Assembly: GCA_035938265.1 (NCBI GenBank)
Contig: DASZHA010000003.1
Location: 1 to 42,020, forward strand
Direction: 5' to 3'
DNA from: DASZHA01 sp035938265
Lineage (GTDB): Bacteria > Chloroflexota > Dormibacteria > DASZGP01
Length of the DNA stretch: 42,020 nucleotides
Position 1 is the stretch's first letter. Each line of letters starts with the position of its first letter. Shown here piece after piece: positions 24,613 to 34,243 of this stretch. The notes under the pieces are model-generated. The model did no database searches and was not told the DNA's origin. It saw only the letters and a list, made by a program, of their open reading frames with translations. The translations under genes and the position numbers were made by a program.

Positions 24613-25682
24613 GCGCCCGGCGTGGCGTTGCCGGCGTCGGTGGCGCGGACGCCAGGGGCAGGCTCAAGCAGCATGGCGTCACCGAAGCTGTAGAAGCGAT
24701 AGCGCCGGTCGATGGCCTCGGCATAGGCCTCCAGCACCCGCTCCCGGCCGGCGAAGGCCGACACCAACACCAGGAGCGTGCTCCTGGGGAGATGGAAGTT
24801 GGTCAACAGCATGTCCACCTCCCGCCATGTATGTCCCGGGCGAATGAAGATGTCGGTCGCGCCGTGGTCGGCGGCTTCGCCCTCACCAGAGTCGCGCCGC
24901 ATCGCGGCGGCCTCCAGGGCGCGGGCCGATGTTGTTCCGACCGCCACCACCCGGCCCTCGCGCTCGCGGGCGGCATCTATGGCCGCCCGGGTGGTCGCGG
25001 GGATGGCGTAGAACTCCGAGTGCATGCGGTGGTCCTCGAGGTTATCCACGCGCAGGGGCTGAAAGGTGTCCAGCCCGATGTCCAGCGTCAGCGAAGCGAC
25101 CTCGACGTGGGCGGTGGTCAGCCGCGCCAGCATGTCGTCGGTGAAATGGAGACCAGCGGTCGGCGCCGCCGCCGACCCAGGATTGCGCGCGAAGACGGTC
25201 TGGTAACGCTCGGGGTCCTGCAGCCGCTCCTTGATGTACGGCGGCAGCGGCGCCTCACCAATCTCGGGCAGCAGCGCCGACAGCCGTCCCGCTGGCGAAA
25301 ACCGAAGGCTGAAGAGGCCCCCCGGCTGTCGCGAGACCACGTCCGCCCAGAGACCGGGCCGGAGCTGCAGCCGGGTGCCCGGTCGCACCCGCTTGCCCGG
25401 TCGCACCAGGGCCTCCCACACGTCGGCGCGCTCCTGCCGTAGGAGCAGTACCTCGGCCTCCTTCTCGTTCCATTGGAAGCGGAGCCGCGCGGGCAGCACC
25501 CGGGTGTCGTTGACCACCAGCAAGTCCCCAGGGCGGAGCAGGCGCGGCAGGATGTCGAAGTCCTCGTGCCCGATGGCGCCCTGGGCGGGCACAACCATCA
25601 GGCGCGAGTCACCCCGGTTGTCGGGCGGGTGCTGGGCGATCAGCTCCTGGGGCAGCGCGTAGTCGAAGTCGGAGAGGCGCAG
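24609..25682 (-). CDS. queA: S-adenosylmethionine:tRNA ribosyltransferase-isomerase, starting at CTG
   Basis: QueA transfers and isomerises the ribosyl part of S-adenosylmethionine onto preQ1-tRNA to give epoxyqueuosine. The first ATG (25598) would delete the conserved N-terminus. The 28 upstream codons encode RLSDFDYALPQELIAQHPP, the standard QueA opening. Before these lies CTG at 25682, one base after the ruvB stop, exactly where the family Met belongs. No ATG, GTG or TTG is available. With CTG the protein has 357 residues. Further motifs are VVNDTRVLPARL, AAPTAGLHFT and LLTNFHLPRSTLL. No Shine-Dalgarno is seen, so reinitiation after ruvB is likely. Confidence 0.95.
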   Translation of the reverse strand: MRLSDFDYALPQELIAQHPPDNRGDSRLMVVPAQGAIGHEDFDILPRLLRPGDLLVVNDTRVLPARLRFQWNEKEAEVLLLRQERADVWEALVRPGKRVRPGTRLQLRPGLWADVVSRQPGGLFSLRFSPAGRLSALLPEIGEAPLPPYIKERLQDPERYQTVFARNPGSAAAPTAGLHFTDDMLARLTTAHVEVASLTLDIGLDTFQPLRVDNLEDHRMHSEFYAIPATTRAAIDAAREREGRVVAVGTTSARALEAAAMRRDSGEGEAADHGATDIFIRPGHTWREVDMLLTNFHLPRSTLLVLVSAFAGRERVLEAYAEAIDRRYRFYSFGDAMLLEPAPGVRATDAGNATPGA

Positions 25683-25683
25683 G

Positions 25684-26712
<1,029 letters not shown>

Positions 26713-26763
26713 TCGTCTGACTCCTGGGGGAACGTGAACTGCAATGTCGGTCGGACTAGGGCG

Positions 26764-26769
26764 ATCCTA
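26764..26769 (-). promoter_or_regulatory. Candidate -10 element of ruvB-queA-tgt
   Basis: The minus strand reads TAGGAT in the 90-base gap before ruvB, leaving a leader of about 45 bases that ends in an AGGAG ribosome-binding site. No good -35 is visible. It would allow ruvB-queA-tgt to be expressed apart from yebC-ruvC-ruvA. Confidence 0.35.
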
Positions 26770-26802
26770 CGCCGATTTGTGGGGTGCCGCTAGCCTGCCC
26801 TA

Positions 26803-27828
26803 TCACCGCCGGCGGGCCGTGACCACCGAGCGATCGGCGCCTGTGGGCGCAACGCCGATGTAGGTAAAGCCCGCATCGGCGAGAAACCGGCTGAGCTCGT
26901 CGACGCCATAGCAACGGCCCTCTGTGCCATGCATCAACAGCGCGCTGTACTCGGCCACGGCGAGAGGTCCGAAGCCGTCGGCGTCGAGATGTGTGTCGTG
27001 CACCGCCAGCAGGCCACCCGGCTCAAGCGCATCGTGCGACTTCTGAAGCAGCGAGCGCACCTTCTCCTCGCCCCAGTCATGGAGCACGTTGGAGTAGAGG
27101 TGGACGTCGCAGCCGGCAGGCAGCGGGGCCTGGAACATGTCGCCAGTGGCCACCGTCACCCGCTCGCTGAGCCCCGTCTCCTCGACCCGGCGTCGTGCGA
27201 TGGCGTCGACCGGCGGCCGCTCCAGGACCACCGCCTCCAGGTGAGGGTGACGGACGGCGATCAGACAGGCGTAGATTCCCGACCCGCCGGCGACGTCCAG
27301 TAAACGACGGCTGCCGGTAAGGTCGAGGCGCTCCGCCAGCATGGGTCCGAGATACGCTCCCCGGCAGTCCATCGCAGCAGTCAGCTGAGCGGCTCCCGCG
27401 GCGTCGTCCAGCTCCTCCTCCCAGACCCTGCCCTGGTCTTGGCCGCTCCAGCTGGCGGGCTGATCGGTGCGCAGGACGTCGAGCAGCTGCTGGCACGTGG
27501 GTCGCTGCCGCAAGGAGCCGTAGTAGGGCCCCAGGCCGAACGGTGACCCCGAGACCAGGTGCTCGCGGGCGAGGTTGGTAAGCCGGTAGACCCCCTGCGT
27601 CAAACCAACCAGGCCACGAGCGCCGAGCAGCCGGAGCATCACAATTGCCGGCCGCCTGGCCAGACCCAGCGTGTCGCAGATGCCGTCGAGGTCCGAGGGG
27701 TACTCGGCCAGCCAGGTGAACAAGTCGAGGTCGGCTACAGCGGCAATCAGGAGGTCGTCGGCATATACGCGGTCGCGGTAGCGGTAGAGCTCCGTGGGGT
27801 CCGTGAGCGGTGGTGTGAGGCCGATCAT
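26803..27828 (-). CDS. SAM-dependent O-methyltransferase of the Methyltransf_2 type
   Basis: This 341-residue protein has an N-terminal winged-helix dimerisation domain (about 20-100) with DLFTWLAEYPSDLDGICDTL and GVYRLTNLAREHLV, then a Rossmann domain with the SAM loop LLDVAGGSGIYA and the motif YSNVLHDWGEEKV. This layout matches plant-type and carotenoid/antibiotic O-methyltransferases (for example CrtF and hydroxyindole methyltransferase), which act on small molecules. The catalytic base is probably the His of LHDW. Its ATG overlaps the ruvA stop as ATGA. No biosynthetic cluster surrounds it, so the substrate is unknown and its link to Holliday junction genes is unexplained. Confidence 0.85.
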   Translation of the reverse strand: MIGLTPPLTDPTELYRYRDRVYADDLLIAAVADLDLFTWLAEYPSDLDGICDTLGLARRPAIVMLRLLGARGLVGLTQGVYRLTNLAREHLVSGSPFGLGPYYGSLRQRPTCQQLLDVLRTDQPASWSGQDQGRVWEEELDDAAGAAQLTAAMDCRGAYLGPMLAERLDLTGSRRLLDVAGGSGIYACLIAVRHPHLEAVVLERPPVDAIARRRVEETGLSERVTVATGDMFQAPLPAGCDVHLYSNVLHDWGEEKVRSLLQKSHDALEPGGLLAVHDTHLDADGFGPLAVAEYSALLMHGTEGRCYGVDELSRFLADAGFTYIGVAPTGADRSVVTARRR

Positions 27829-28433
27829 TTGCCGGTGTCGAGCGCCTTCAACGCCTGGGCGACGGTGACGTCGAGCTCGGCGTCGGCGCCAATCGTCAGC
27901 CCCGCCATCACGCGGCGGACCTCGCCCTCCCGGTACCCCAGCGATGTCAGGGCGCGGACCGCGCCCTCGGCCACGCTCAGGGCCGGGCCGCTTCGCCCGT
28001 CGCCGTTGGAGGGCTCGCCGGCCAGGTACTCCTCCTTGAGCTTGTCGCGGAGCTCCAGGATCACGCGGGCTGCGGTCTTGGGCCCCACGCCGGGAACCGT
28101 GGCCAGCAGCGCCCGGTCCTCCTGGAACACGGCCTTCTTGAGCAGCCGCGTCTCGGCCTGCGAGATCATCCCCAGGGCCGCCTTGGGGCCAATGCCCTTG
28201 ACCGACATCAGCAGCTCGAAGAACTCGAGGTCCTCGATCGAGCCGAAGCCGAAAAGGGCGATCTGGTCCTCGCGGACGTATGTGTGGATGTAGAGGTGGA
28301 TGTCGGTGCCAACGCCACCCACCTCGGCCAGCAGCCTCCCCGGCGCGGTCACCAGGTAGCCCACGCCGCCAACCTCGACGATCATCGACTCCGGTCCCAG
28401 GTGGGCGACCCGTCCCTTGAGGCTGCCGATCAT
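27825..28433 (-). CDS. ruvA: Holliday junction binding protein RuvA
   Basis: RuvA tetramers hold the Holliday junction and load RuvB. The 202-residue protein opens MIGSLKGRVAHLGPESMIVEVGGVGYLV (OB fold, 1-63), followed by two helix-hairpin-helix segments (LLMSVKGIGPKAALGMI and LLATVPGVGPKTAARVILEL) and the C-terminal RuvB-binding helices (ALTSLGYREGEVRRVM). It lies 19 bases after ruvC and overlaps the methyltransferase start. Confidence 0.97.
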   Translation of the reverse strand: MIGSLKGRVAHLGPESMIVEVGGVGYLVTAPGRLLAEVGGVGTDIHLYIHTYVREDQIALFGFGSIEDLEFFELLMSVKGIGPKAALGMISQAETRLLKKAVFQEDRALLATVPGVGPKTAARVILELRDKLKEEYLAGEPSNGDGRSGPALSVAEGAVRALTSLGYREGEVRRVMAGLTIGADAELDVTVAQALKALDTGK

Positions 28434-28452
28434 CTGGCCGGCGCCACCGACC

Positions 28453-28962
28453 TCACCCTGCCGGCCGGCCCGAGACCTGGCGTTCCGGTGAGAGCCTGGC
28501 GCTCTGCATGTGGCAGATGGCGATGGCCACGGCGTCGAAGGCGTCGTCGGGGAGCTTGGCCTGGATACCCACCGCGGCCCGCACCATGCGGGTCATCTGC
28601 GCCTTGGTCGCCTTGCCATACCCGGTCAGCGACGACTTCACCTGCATCGGGGTGTACTCCCAAACCGGCACCCCACTCTCCTCCATCGCCAGCAGGATAA
28701 CGCCCCGGGCCTCGGCAACCGCCATGGCGGTGGTGGTGTTGCTGGCGAAGAAGAGCTGCTCCACCGCGGCGGCCTCGGGCTGCTCCTCGGCCAGCAGCGC
28801 TCGCATCTCCCGGTGGAGCAGGGCCAGGCGCGCCGGGCCCGCCATTCCCGCCGGGGTGGTGATCACGCCCACGCGCCCGACTTCACGTTTGCCGGTGGCG
28901 CCGCGGAGCAGAGCGACGCCGGTGGTGGCGATCCCGGGGTCAACGCCGAGCACCCCGCCCAC
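28453..28962 (-). CDS. ruvC: Holliday junction resolvase RuvC
   Basis: RuvC cuts Holliday junctions symmetrically. The 169-residue protein has the RNase H-like fold with VLGVDPGIATTGVALL (Asp8), VEQLFFASN with the second acidic residue, and the C-terminal DDAFDAVAIAICH with the last catalytic acids. The length is normal. It is seven bases after yebC, and yebC-ruvC-ruvA is the common order. Confidence 0.97.
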   Translation of the reverse strand: MGGVLGVDPGIATTGVALLRGATGKREVGRVGVITTPAGMAGPARLALLHREMRALLAEEQPEAAAVEQLFFASNTTTAMAVAEARGVILLAMEESGVPVWEYTPMQVKSSLTGYGKATKAQMTRMVRAAVGIQAKLPDDAFDAVAIAICHMQSARLSPERQVSGRPAG

Positions 28963-28969
28963 GGCTGGG

Positions 28970-29731
28970 TCAGACCGCTTCGCTGAGTTTTTCCAGCTGG
29001 GCAGCGTCGATGTCGAAGTTGGCGTAGACCTGCTGGGCGTCGTCGGAGTCCTCCAGGGCCTCCATCAGGCGCAACAGCTTGGTTGCCTCGCCCTCGTCCT
29101 CGACGGGGACGGTGGTGCTGGGGCTCATCGTCACCTCGGCCGAGACGATCTTGCCGCCCTGGGCCTCGATGCCGTCGCGCACCTTCTCCAGGTCCTCGGG
29201 CTCGGTCTCAACCTCGAGCTGGCCATCGTCCACCTGGACGTCGCTGGCGCCGAGCTCGATGGTCTCGAGGGCGAACTCCTCGGCATCCTTGCCCGCGGGA
29301 TCGACGACGATGGAGCCCCGGCGCTTGAAGATCCAACCCACCGCGCCCGGCTCGGCGATGCTGCCGCCGAAGCGGGTGAAGATGTTGCGGATCTCGCTGG
29401 CAGTGCGATTGCGGTTGTCGGTCAGCGCGTCGACCATGATGGCGACGCCGCCGGGACCGTACCCCTCGTAGCGGAGCTCCTCGTAGTGGACGCCGCCACC
29501 TTCACCGGTGCCGCGCTTGATGGCGCGGTCGATGTTGTCGGCGGGCATGTTAACGTCGCGGGCGCGTTGGATCGCCAGGCGGAGCCGGAAGTTGCCACTA
29601 GGGTCACCGCCGCCGCCCTCCTTGGCGGCGACCGCGATCTCTCGCGCCATCTTGGTGAAGACCGCCCCCCTCTTGGCGTCGGTGATGGCCTTCTTGTGCT
29701 TGATCCCCGCCCACTTGCTGTGGCCTGACAT
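28970..29731 (-). CDS. yebC: YebC/PmpR-family protein
   Basis: This 253-residue protein has the YebC opening MSGHSKWAGIKHKKAITDAKRG, the central NMPADNIDRAIKRGTGEGGG, and YEGYGPGGVAIMVDALTDNRNRT. The family was first described as transcription regulators; more recent work shows that YebC-type proteins help ribosomes through proline stretches. It is next to ruvC, as in most genomes. The penicillin-binding protein nearby has proline-rich regions that could be a client, but this is speculation. Confidence 0.96.
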   Translation of the reverse strand: MSGHSKWAGIKHKKAITDAKRGAVFTKMAREIAVAAKEGGGGDPSGNFRLRLAIQRARDVNMPADNIDRAIKRGTGEGGGVHYEELRYEGYGPGGVAIMVDALTDNRNRTASEIRNIFTRFGGSIAEPGAVGWIFKRRGSIVVDPAGKDAEEFALETIELGASDVQVDDGQLEVETEPEDLEKVRDGIEAQGGKIVSAEVTMSPSTTVPVEDEGEATKLLRLMEALEDSDDAQQVYANFDIDAAQLEKLSEAV

Positions 29732-29740
29732 GGTCTGAGT

Positions 29741-30934
29741 CTAAGACCGCTCGGCGGGCGCAACCACCTTCACAAACCGGCGCTTGCCCACCTGCCAGAG
29801 GTCCCCGGACGAGGGCTGGTATGGAGCCTCCGCATCCTCGACGGTCTCGCCGTTGAGACGAACCCCCCGCTGCGTCGCCAGCCGGCGAGCCTCGCCCTTG
29901 CTGCTCGCCAACCCGAGTTCCACCAGGGCGTCGGCAACCGTCCTGTCCCCCTCCGCAAGCGCGCGTTCCTCGACCTCGTCGGGCACCTCTCCCCGTTTGA
30001 ACTGCGCCTGGAACGCCTCCTCCGCGGGGCTTGCTGCGGTCTCGCCATGGAAGCGCTGAACCACCATCCTGGCCAGCGCCGCCTTGGCATCCCGAGGATT
30101 GCCGCCGGCCTTCATCCCCGCCTCCCACTTCGCCACCTCGGACTCGGGGATATCCGTGACCAGTCGCATGTACCGGGTGATCAGCTCGTCGGGGAGCGAC
30201 ATCAGCTTGCCGTACATCGCGGCGGGCGCATCCGTGACCCCTACGTAATTGCCCAGCGACTTGCTCATCTTCTGCTTGCCGTCGAGGCCCTCCAGCAGGG
30301 GCGTGGTGAGCACGTCCTGGGGCTCCAGCCCGTGCTCTCTCTGGACGTCGCGGGCGAAGAGAAGGTTGAAGAGCTGGTCGGTGCCGCCGAGCTCGACGTC
30401 GGCCCGCACCGCCACCGAGTCGTAGCCCTGCATCAGCGGGTAAAGCAACTCGTGTAGACCAATGGTGGTGTTGGCCTCCAGTCGCTTGCGGAAGTCGTCG
30501 CGGGTGATGATCTGGGCCAGCGTGGCCTTTCCGGCGAGGCGGATGACGTCGGCCAGCTCCATGCCCATGAACCACTCCGACTGACGGCGGACATCGGTGG
30601 TGTCGCGGTCGAGGACCTTGAAGACCTGCTCCAGGTAGGTGGCGGCGTTGGCCTCCACCTCCTCCTCCTCCAGCGGCCGCCGGGTCGCCGACTGGCCGCT
30701 GGGGTCGCCGATCCGGGCCGTGAAATCGCCGATGATCAGGACCGCGGTGTGGCCCAGGTCCTGGAAGTCGCGGAGCTTGCCGAGGACCACGGTGTGGCCC
30801 AGGTGGATGTCGGGTGAGGACGGATCGATGCCCAGCTTGACGCGCAATTTGCGCCCCGACCCGACGGCCTCGCGGAGGTGGGGTTCGACCTCGACGTTGA
30901 CCGCCCCACGCGCAATCCGCTCCCATTCCAACAT
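29741..30934 (-). CDS. tyrS: Tyrosyl-tRNA synthetase
   Basis: TyrRS charges tRNA-Tyr. The 397-residue protein has the class I HIGH-type motif HLGHTVVL within GIDPSSPDIHLGHTVV, IGDFTARIGDPSG, the KMSKS loop KQKMSKSLGNYV, and a C-terminal S4 RNA-binding domain (VADALVELGLASSKGEARRL). The segment form GIDPSSPDIHLGH matches the TyrZ-like bacterial group. The ATG stands seven bases after a TACCAT -10 hexamer without a ribosome-binding site, so a leaderless mRNA is likely. It diverges from the penicillin-binding protein gene. Confidence 0.97.
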   Translation of the reverse strand: MLEWERIARGAVNVEVEPHLREAVGSGRKLRVKLGIDPSSPDIHLGHTVVLGKLRDFQDLGHTAVLIIGDFTARIGDPSGQSATRRPLEEEEVEANAATYLEQVFKVLDRDTTDVRRQSEWFMGMELADVIRLAGKATLAQIITRDDFRKRLEANTTIGLHELLYPLMQGYDSVAVRADVELGGTDQLFNLLFARDVQREHGLEPQDVLTTPLLEGLDGKQKMSKSLGNYVGVTDAPAAMYGKLMSLPDELITRYMRLVTDIPESEVAKWEAGMKAGGNPRDAKAALARMVVQRFHGETAASPAEEAFQAQFKRGEVPDEVEERALAEGDRTVADALVELGLASSKGEARRLATQRGVRLNGETVEDAEAPYQPSSGDLWQVGKRRFVKVVAPAERS

Positions 30935-30969
30935 TGCCGCAATGGTACGGGACGTAGAATTGCGCCCCG
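30935..30969. promoter_or_regulatory. Divergent leaderless promoters, tyrS and PBP
   Basis: Only 35 bases separate the two ATGs. On the minus strand TACCAT (30942-30947) lies seven bases before the tyrS ATG. On the plus strand TAGAAT (30955-30960) lies nine bases before the PBP ATG, with TTGCCG (30934-30939) as a possible -35. The two -10 elements are seven bases apart, so a polymerase on one promoter must block the other. Confidence 0.55.
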
Positions 30970-33111
30970 ATGGGCGACCAGCAACTGGCGGCTGTGCGCG
31001 GTCGCAGGCGCCGCCGCCGTCTGCGCCGGGGCCGTGTCTTCAGCACCTTCCTGGCCCTGGTCCTGGTGGGCACCTTCTCGGTGGCGGCCGAGGCGCTCGA
31101 CCAGTACCAGTACTACACCCTCGACCTTCCTGACCCGTCGTCGCTGAACCCTTACGACCTTCAGCAGGCCACCCAGATCCTGGACCGCAACGGCAAGCTG
31201 CTGTACCTCAAGCACGGCAACGAGATTCGCACGGTGGTCCCGCTCGACCGGATCGCCCCGGTCCTGCGCCAGGCGACCATCGACCTCGAGGACAAGAACT
31301 TCTATCAACACCACGGCCTGGACTACAACCGGCTCCTGGGCGCTGCCTACAACAACGTCTTCAAGGGTGGCGCGCAGGGCGGAAGCACGATCACCCAGCA
31401 GCTGGTCAAGCGCAAGTACCTGACCCTCGACCAGACCCTGGACCGCAAGGTCAAGGAGGCGCTGCTGGCATCCGAAATCGAGCAGCGCTACTCCAAGGAC
31501 CAGATCCTGGAGGCGTACCTCAACGAGATCTTCTACGGCCACCAGGCCTACGGCATCGACGCCGCCGCCCAGACGTACTTCGGCAAACACGCCGCCGACC
31601 TCGACCTATCCGAGGCCACCCTGCTGGCGGGCATCCCCGAAGAGCCAAGCACCCTCGACCCGCTGACCGAGGCGGGCTTGAAGCTCTGCCGCGAGCGGCA
31701 GAAGACCGTGCTCCAGGCGATGGTCAACCAGGGCGACATAACCCAGGCCCAGGCGATCCAGGTCGAACAGGCGCCGATCAAGCTCAATCCCCAGGTCCCC
31801 GACCAGGTGTTGGTCGCCCCCCACTTCGTCGCCTACGTCCTGGACTACCTGCGCCAGCGCTACGGCAGCAACCTGGTCGACGGGGGCGGCCTCAAGGTGA
31901 CCACCAGCCTCGACCTCGACCTGCAGACCAAGGCCGAGGACATTGTCCGCAAGCGCGTTGCCAGCTACGGCAGCGTCGGCATCAACAACGGCGCGATGGA
32001 GGTGCTCAACCCCAACACCGGTGAGATCCTGGCCTACGTCGGCAGCTCCGACTACAACAACAAAGCGATCTCGGGCAGCGTCGACAACATCAGCAACGTC
32101 GGCGGCTCGGCACGCCAGCCGGGGTCGTCGTTCAAGCCCTACGTCTACCTGACTGCCTTCGCCGACGGCTACTCACCAAGCTCGATCATCGATGACACCC
32201 AGGGGCCAATCGCGGGCTTCACGTTCCATGACTTCGACAACCGGAGCACGGGCAACATCACCCTCCGCAAGGCGCTGGTGGAGTCGCGCAACATCCCGGC
32301 CATTAAGCTGCTCCAGGCGCTGGGCTACTCGCGCGTCTTCCAAACCGCTAGGACACTTGGCATAACCACCGACCTCAAGCCCGAGCTGGGCACGGCCATC
32401 GGCTCATCGGGTCTGCACATGCTGGACCATGTCAGCGCCTACGGTGTCTTCGCCACCCAGGGCATCTACCGCCCGCCGGCGCCCGTGATCAAGATCCAGG
32501 ACGCCAACGGCAACCAGATCTTCTCGCTCAAGGACACGGGCAAGCGCGTCGCCAGCCAGCAGGTGACCTACATGCTCAATGACGTGCTCCTGGGCTACCC
32601 CAAGCAGTGGTCACTGAGCTTCCCAGGTCCGACCGCGGGCAAGTCGGGGACCACCGAAGACGGCGCCGACCTCTGGTACATGGCATACACCCCGGACCTG
32701 GTGGTGGGGACTTGGATGGCGCACACCGGCAACAAACCCGACGGCACACCGATCGGGCGCTATCCGCTGCCCGGCCAGTTCGGCGTGACCACCGCCTCGC
32801 ACATGGCCGAGGACTTCTTGAAGATCTACTACACCGGCGGCCACACGATACCAACCTTCCAGAAGCCCTCGGGCATCCAGACCCCCTGCCCAGCGCCGCC
32901 CAGACCGTCGCCGGCCCCGGCTCAGCCGGGGACAACGCAGCCCGGGGCGCCGCAGCCAGGACAACCGGGTGGGCAGCAGGGCACGAACCAGGATTCCCTG
33001 CTGGCCAACGCCGCCGAGCCTCCCGCGTCCCCGTCCCCGGGGGCGTCACCCCGGCCGGGGTCGCCTGGTACCTGCAGTACGTCGGGCGACATCAAGATCG
33101 AGGGGACTTAG
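30970..33111 (+). CDS. Class A penicillin-binding protein (glycosyltransferase/transpeptidase)
   Basis: This enzyme polymerises and cross-links peptidoglycan outside the membrane. The 713-residue protein has a very basic cytoplasmic N-terminus (RRRRRRLRRGR region) and one membrane helix at about 18-36. The GT51 domain has catalytic Glu107 in DLEDKNFYQHHG and QGGSTITQQLVK. The transpeptidase domain has the SxxK motif SSFK near residue 387, SRN near 438 and KSGT near 558. The last 90 residues are Pro/Gln/Gly-rich with a late Cys. It is the only long plus-strand gene and converges with mpg, the stops overlapping by four bases. Confidence 0.96.
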   Translation: MGDQQLAAVRGRRRRRRLRRGRVFSTFLALVLVGTFSVAAEALDQYQYYTLDLPDPSSLNPYDLQQATQILDRNGKLLYLKHGNEIRTVVPLDRIAPVLRQATIDLEDKNFYQHHGLDYNRLLGAAYNNVFKGGAQGGSTITQQLVKRKYLTLDQTLDRKVKEALLASEIEQRYSKDQILEAYLNEIFYGHQAYGIDAAAQTYFGKHAADLDLSEATLLAGIPEEPSTLDPLTEAGLKLCRERQKTVLQAMVNQGDITQAQAIQVEQAPIKLNPQVPDQVLVAPHFVAYVLDYLRQRYGSNLVDGGGLKVTTSLDLDLQTKAEDIVRKRVASYGSVGINNGAMEVLNPNTGEILAYVGSSDYNNKAISGSVDNISNVGGSARQPGSSFKPYVYLTAFADGYSPSSIIDDTQGPIAGFTFHDFDNRSTGNITLRKALVESRNIPAIKLLQALGYSRVFQTARTLGITTDLKPELGTAIGSSGLHMLDHVSAYGVFATQGIYRPPAPVIKIQDANGNQIFSLKDTGKRVASQQVTYMLNDVLLGYPKQWSLSFPGPTAGKSGTTEDGADLWYMAYTPDLVVGTWMAHTGNKPDGTPIGRYPLPGQFGVTTASHMAEDFLKIYYTGGHTIPTFQKPSGIQTPCPAPPRPSPAPAQPGTTQPGAPQPGQPGGQQGTNQDSLLANAAEPPASPSPGASPRPGSPGTCSTSGDIKIEGT

Positions 33112-33695
33112 CGCCTCGGCTCCGGCCCTGGCGCGACGCGGAAGCGGAGCTGAAGCTCGGCCGCCGACCGGATCCCGACCCGCGGACCCACCAGCACATC
33201 CGCGGGCGCAACGGGCATCCCTTTCACGATCCGCAGCCGTGAGCTTGTCAGGTCCCAGCCATTCATCGCGAGGTCGATGCCGAACTCCCGGCATAGCCGG
33301 CCTGGCCCCGCCAGGCGCCGGGCGTCGAGCCTGCTGGGCGGCCATCCCTGGGGAAGTTGCGGGCTTAGGCCTCGGATCAGCACCGCCTCTCCCTCGCCGT
33401 CCGACCCGGTGACGGCGTTGAGGCAGTGGTACATGCCGTAGATGAGGTAGATGTAGGCCATGCCCGCGGGGCCGAACATGATCGCCGCCCGCCGGGTGGG
33501 GCCACGGAAGGCGTGGCTGGCGGCGTCCTCGGCGCCGAGGTAGGCCTCGGTCTCGATGATGGTGGCCGCCAGCACCCTGGAGCCGCGGCGGAGGGTGAGG
33601 ACCTTGCCCAGCAGGTCACGGGCAACGTCCGGCGAATGGCGGCTGTAGAACTCGCGGCTCAGGGCCGCCGGTTCGGGGGTTCGGGCCCGGGTCAG
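33108..33695 (-). CDS. mpg: 3-methyladenine DNA glycosylase (Mpg/AAG family), starting at CTG
   Basis: This enzyme excises alkylated purines. The catalytic segment IIETEAYL and the blocks RRAAIMFGPAGMAYIYLIYGMYHCLN and RGLSPQLP are typical of the family. The first canonical codon (GTG, 33575) would remove the conserved start LSREFYSRHSPDVARDLLG, which is encoded in frame upstream. In that stretch there is no ATG, GTG or TTG before the upstream stop. CTG at 33695 overlaps the cvpA stop as CTGA, like ATGA couplings elsewhere, and gives 195 residues. A second CTG at 33665 would start at LSREFY. The start is inferred; the function is secure. Confidence 0.92.
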   Translation of the reverse strand: MTRARTPEPAALSREFYSRHSPDVARDLLGKVLTLRRGSRVLAATIIETEAYLGAEDAASHAFRGPTRRAAIMFGPAGMAYIYLIYGMYHCLNAVTGSDGEGEAVLIRGLSPQLPQGWPPSRLDARRLAGPGRLCREFGIDLAMNGWDLTSSRLRIVKGMPVAPADVLVGPRVGIRSAAELQLRFRVAPGPEPRR

Positions 33696-34240
33696 ACGAA
33701 CGTCTTGGTGAAGTACGTCTCGGGCTTCGGCGGCAGCACCGGCGCATAGACGAACTTGGCCAGGGGCAACAGGTTGTCAAGCAGGTGCGCCGTCGGCGAG
33801 CCGGTGATGGCGTCGTGCAACAGGGTCATGACCGCCAGCTGGGCGGTGCCGGTGGGGCCCTCGGTGGCGAACATCTGGTTGAAGAGGAAGAGGAGCACGG
33901 CCATCTCGAGAGCGCCGGCGGCCAGGCCCAGCGCCAGGCCGAAGAAGCGATCGAAGAGGAGGCCGCTGAAGAAGCGGAGGGCGCTGCCGTAGGCGTAGCC
34001 CAGGATCTCCGCGAAAACCACCACCGCCAGCACGATCCCGACGAAGAGGACAAAGTGGGCCGAGACCGGGTTGTTCCCGGTGTTGAGGTTGAGCAGCTGG
34101 GAGAAGCCAACACTCAGCGCCTGGGCCAGCAGCATCCCCAGGTAGAAGGCAAGGACGTGCACGATGCGGCGGAACAGGCCATGACGGAAGCCGAGGTACA
34201 TGTTGGCCAGGACCCAGACGATGACGATCGCGTCAAACAT
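33692..34240 (-). CDS. CvpA-family membrane protein
   Basis: This 182-residue protein has four hydrophobic segments (about 2-18, 25-45, 61-85 and 95-120), and the opening FDAIVIVWVLANMYLGFRHG matches CvpA-type proteins. The helix 3-4 region RFFSGLLFDRFFGLALGLAAGA also fits. CvpA is linked to colicin V export and envelope stress in E. coli, but its mechanism is unclear. It lies three bases after pheT and overlaps the mpg start. Confidence 0.8.
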   Translation of the reverse strand: MFDAIVIVWVLANMYLGFRHGLFRRIVHVLAFYLGMLLAQALSVGFSQLLNLNTGNNPVSAHFVLFVGIVLAVVVFAEILGYAYGSALRFFSGLLFDRFFGLALGLAAGALEMAVLLFLFNQMFATEGPTGTAQLAVMTLLHDAITGSPTAHLLDNLLPLAKFVYAPVLPPKPETYFTKTFV

Positions 34241-34243
34241 TGG

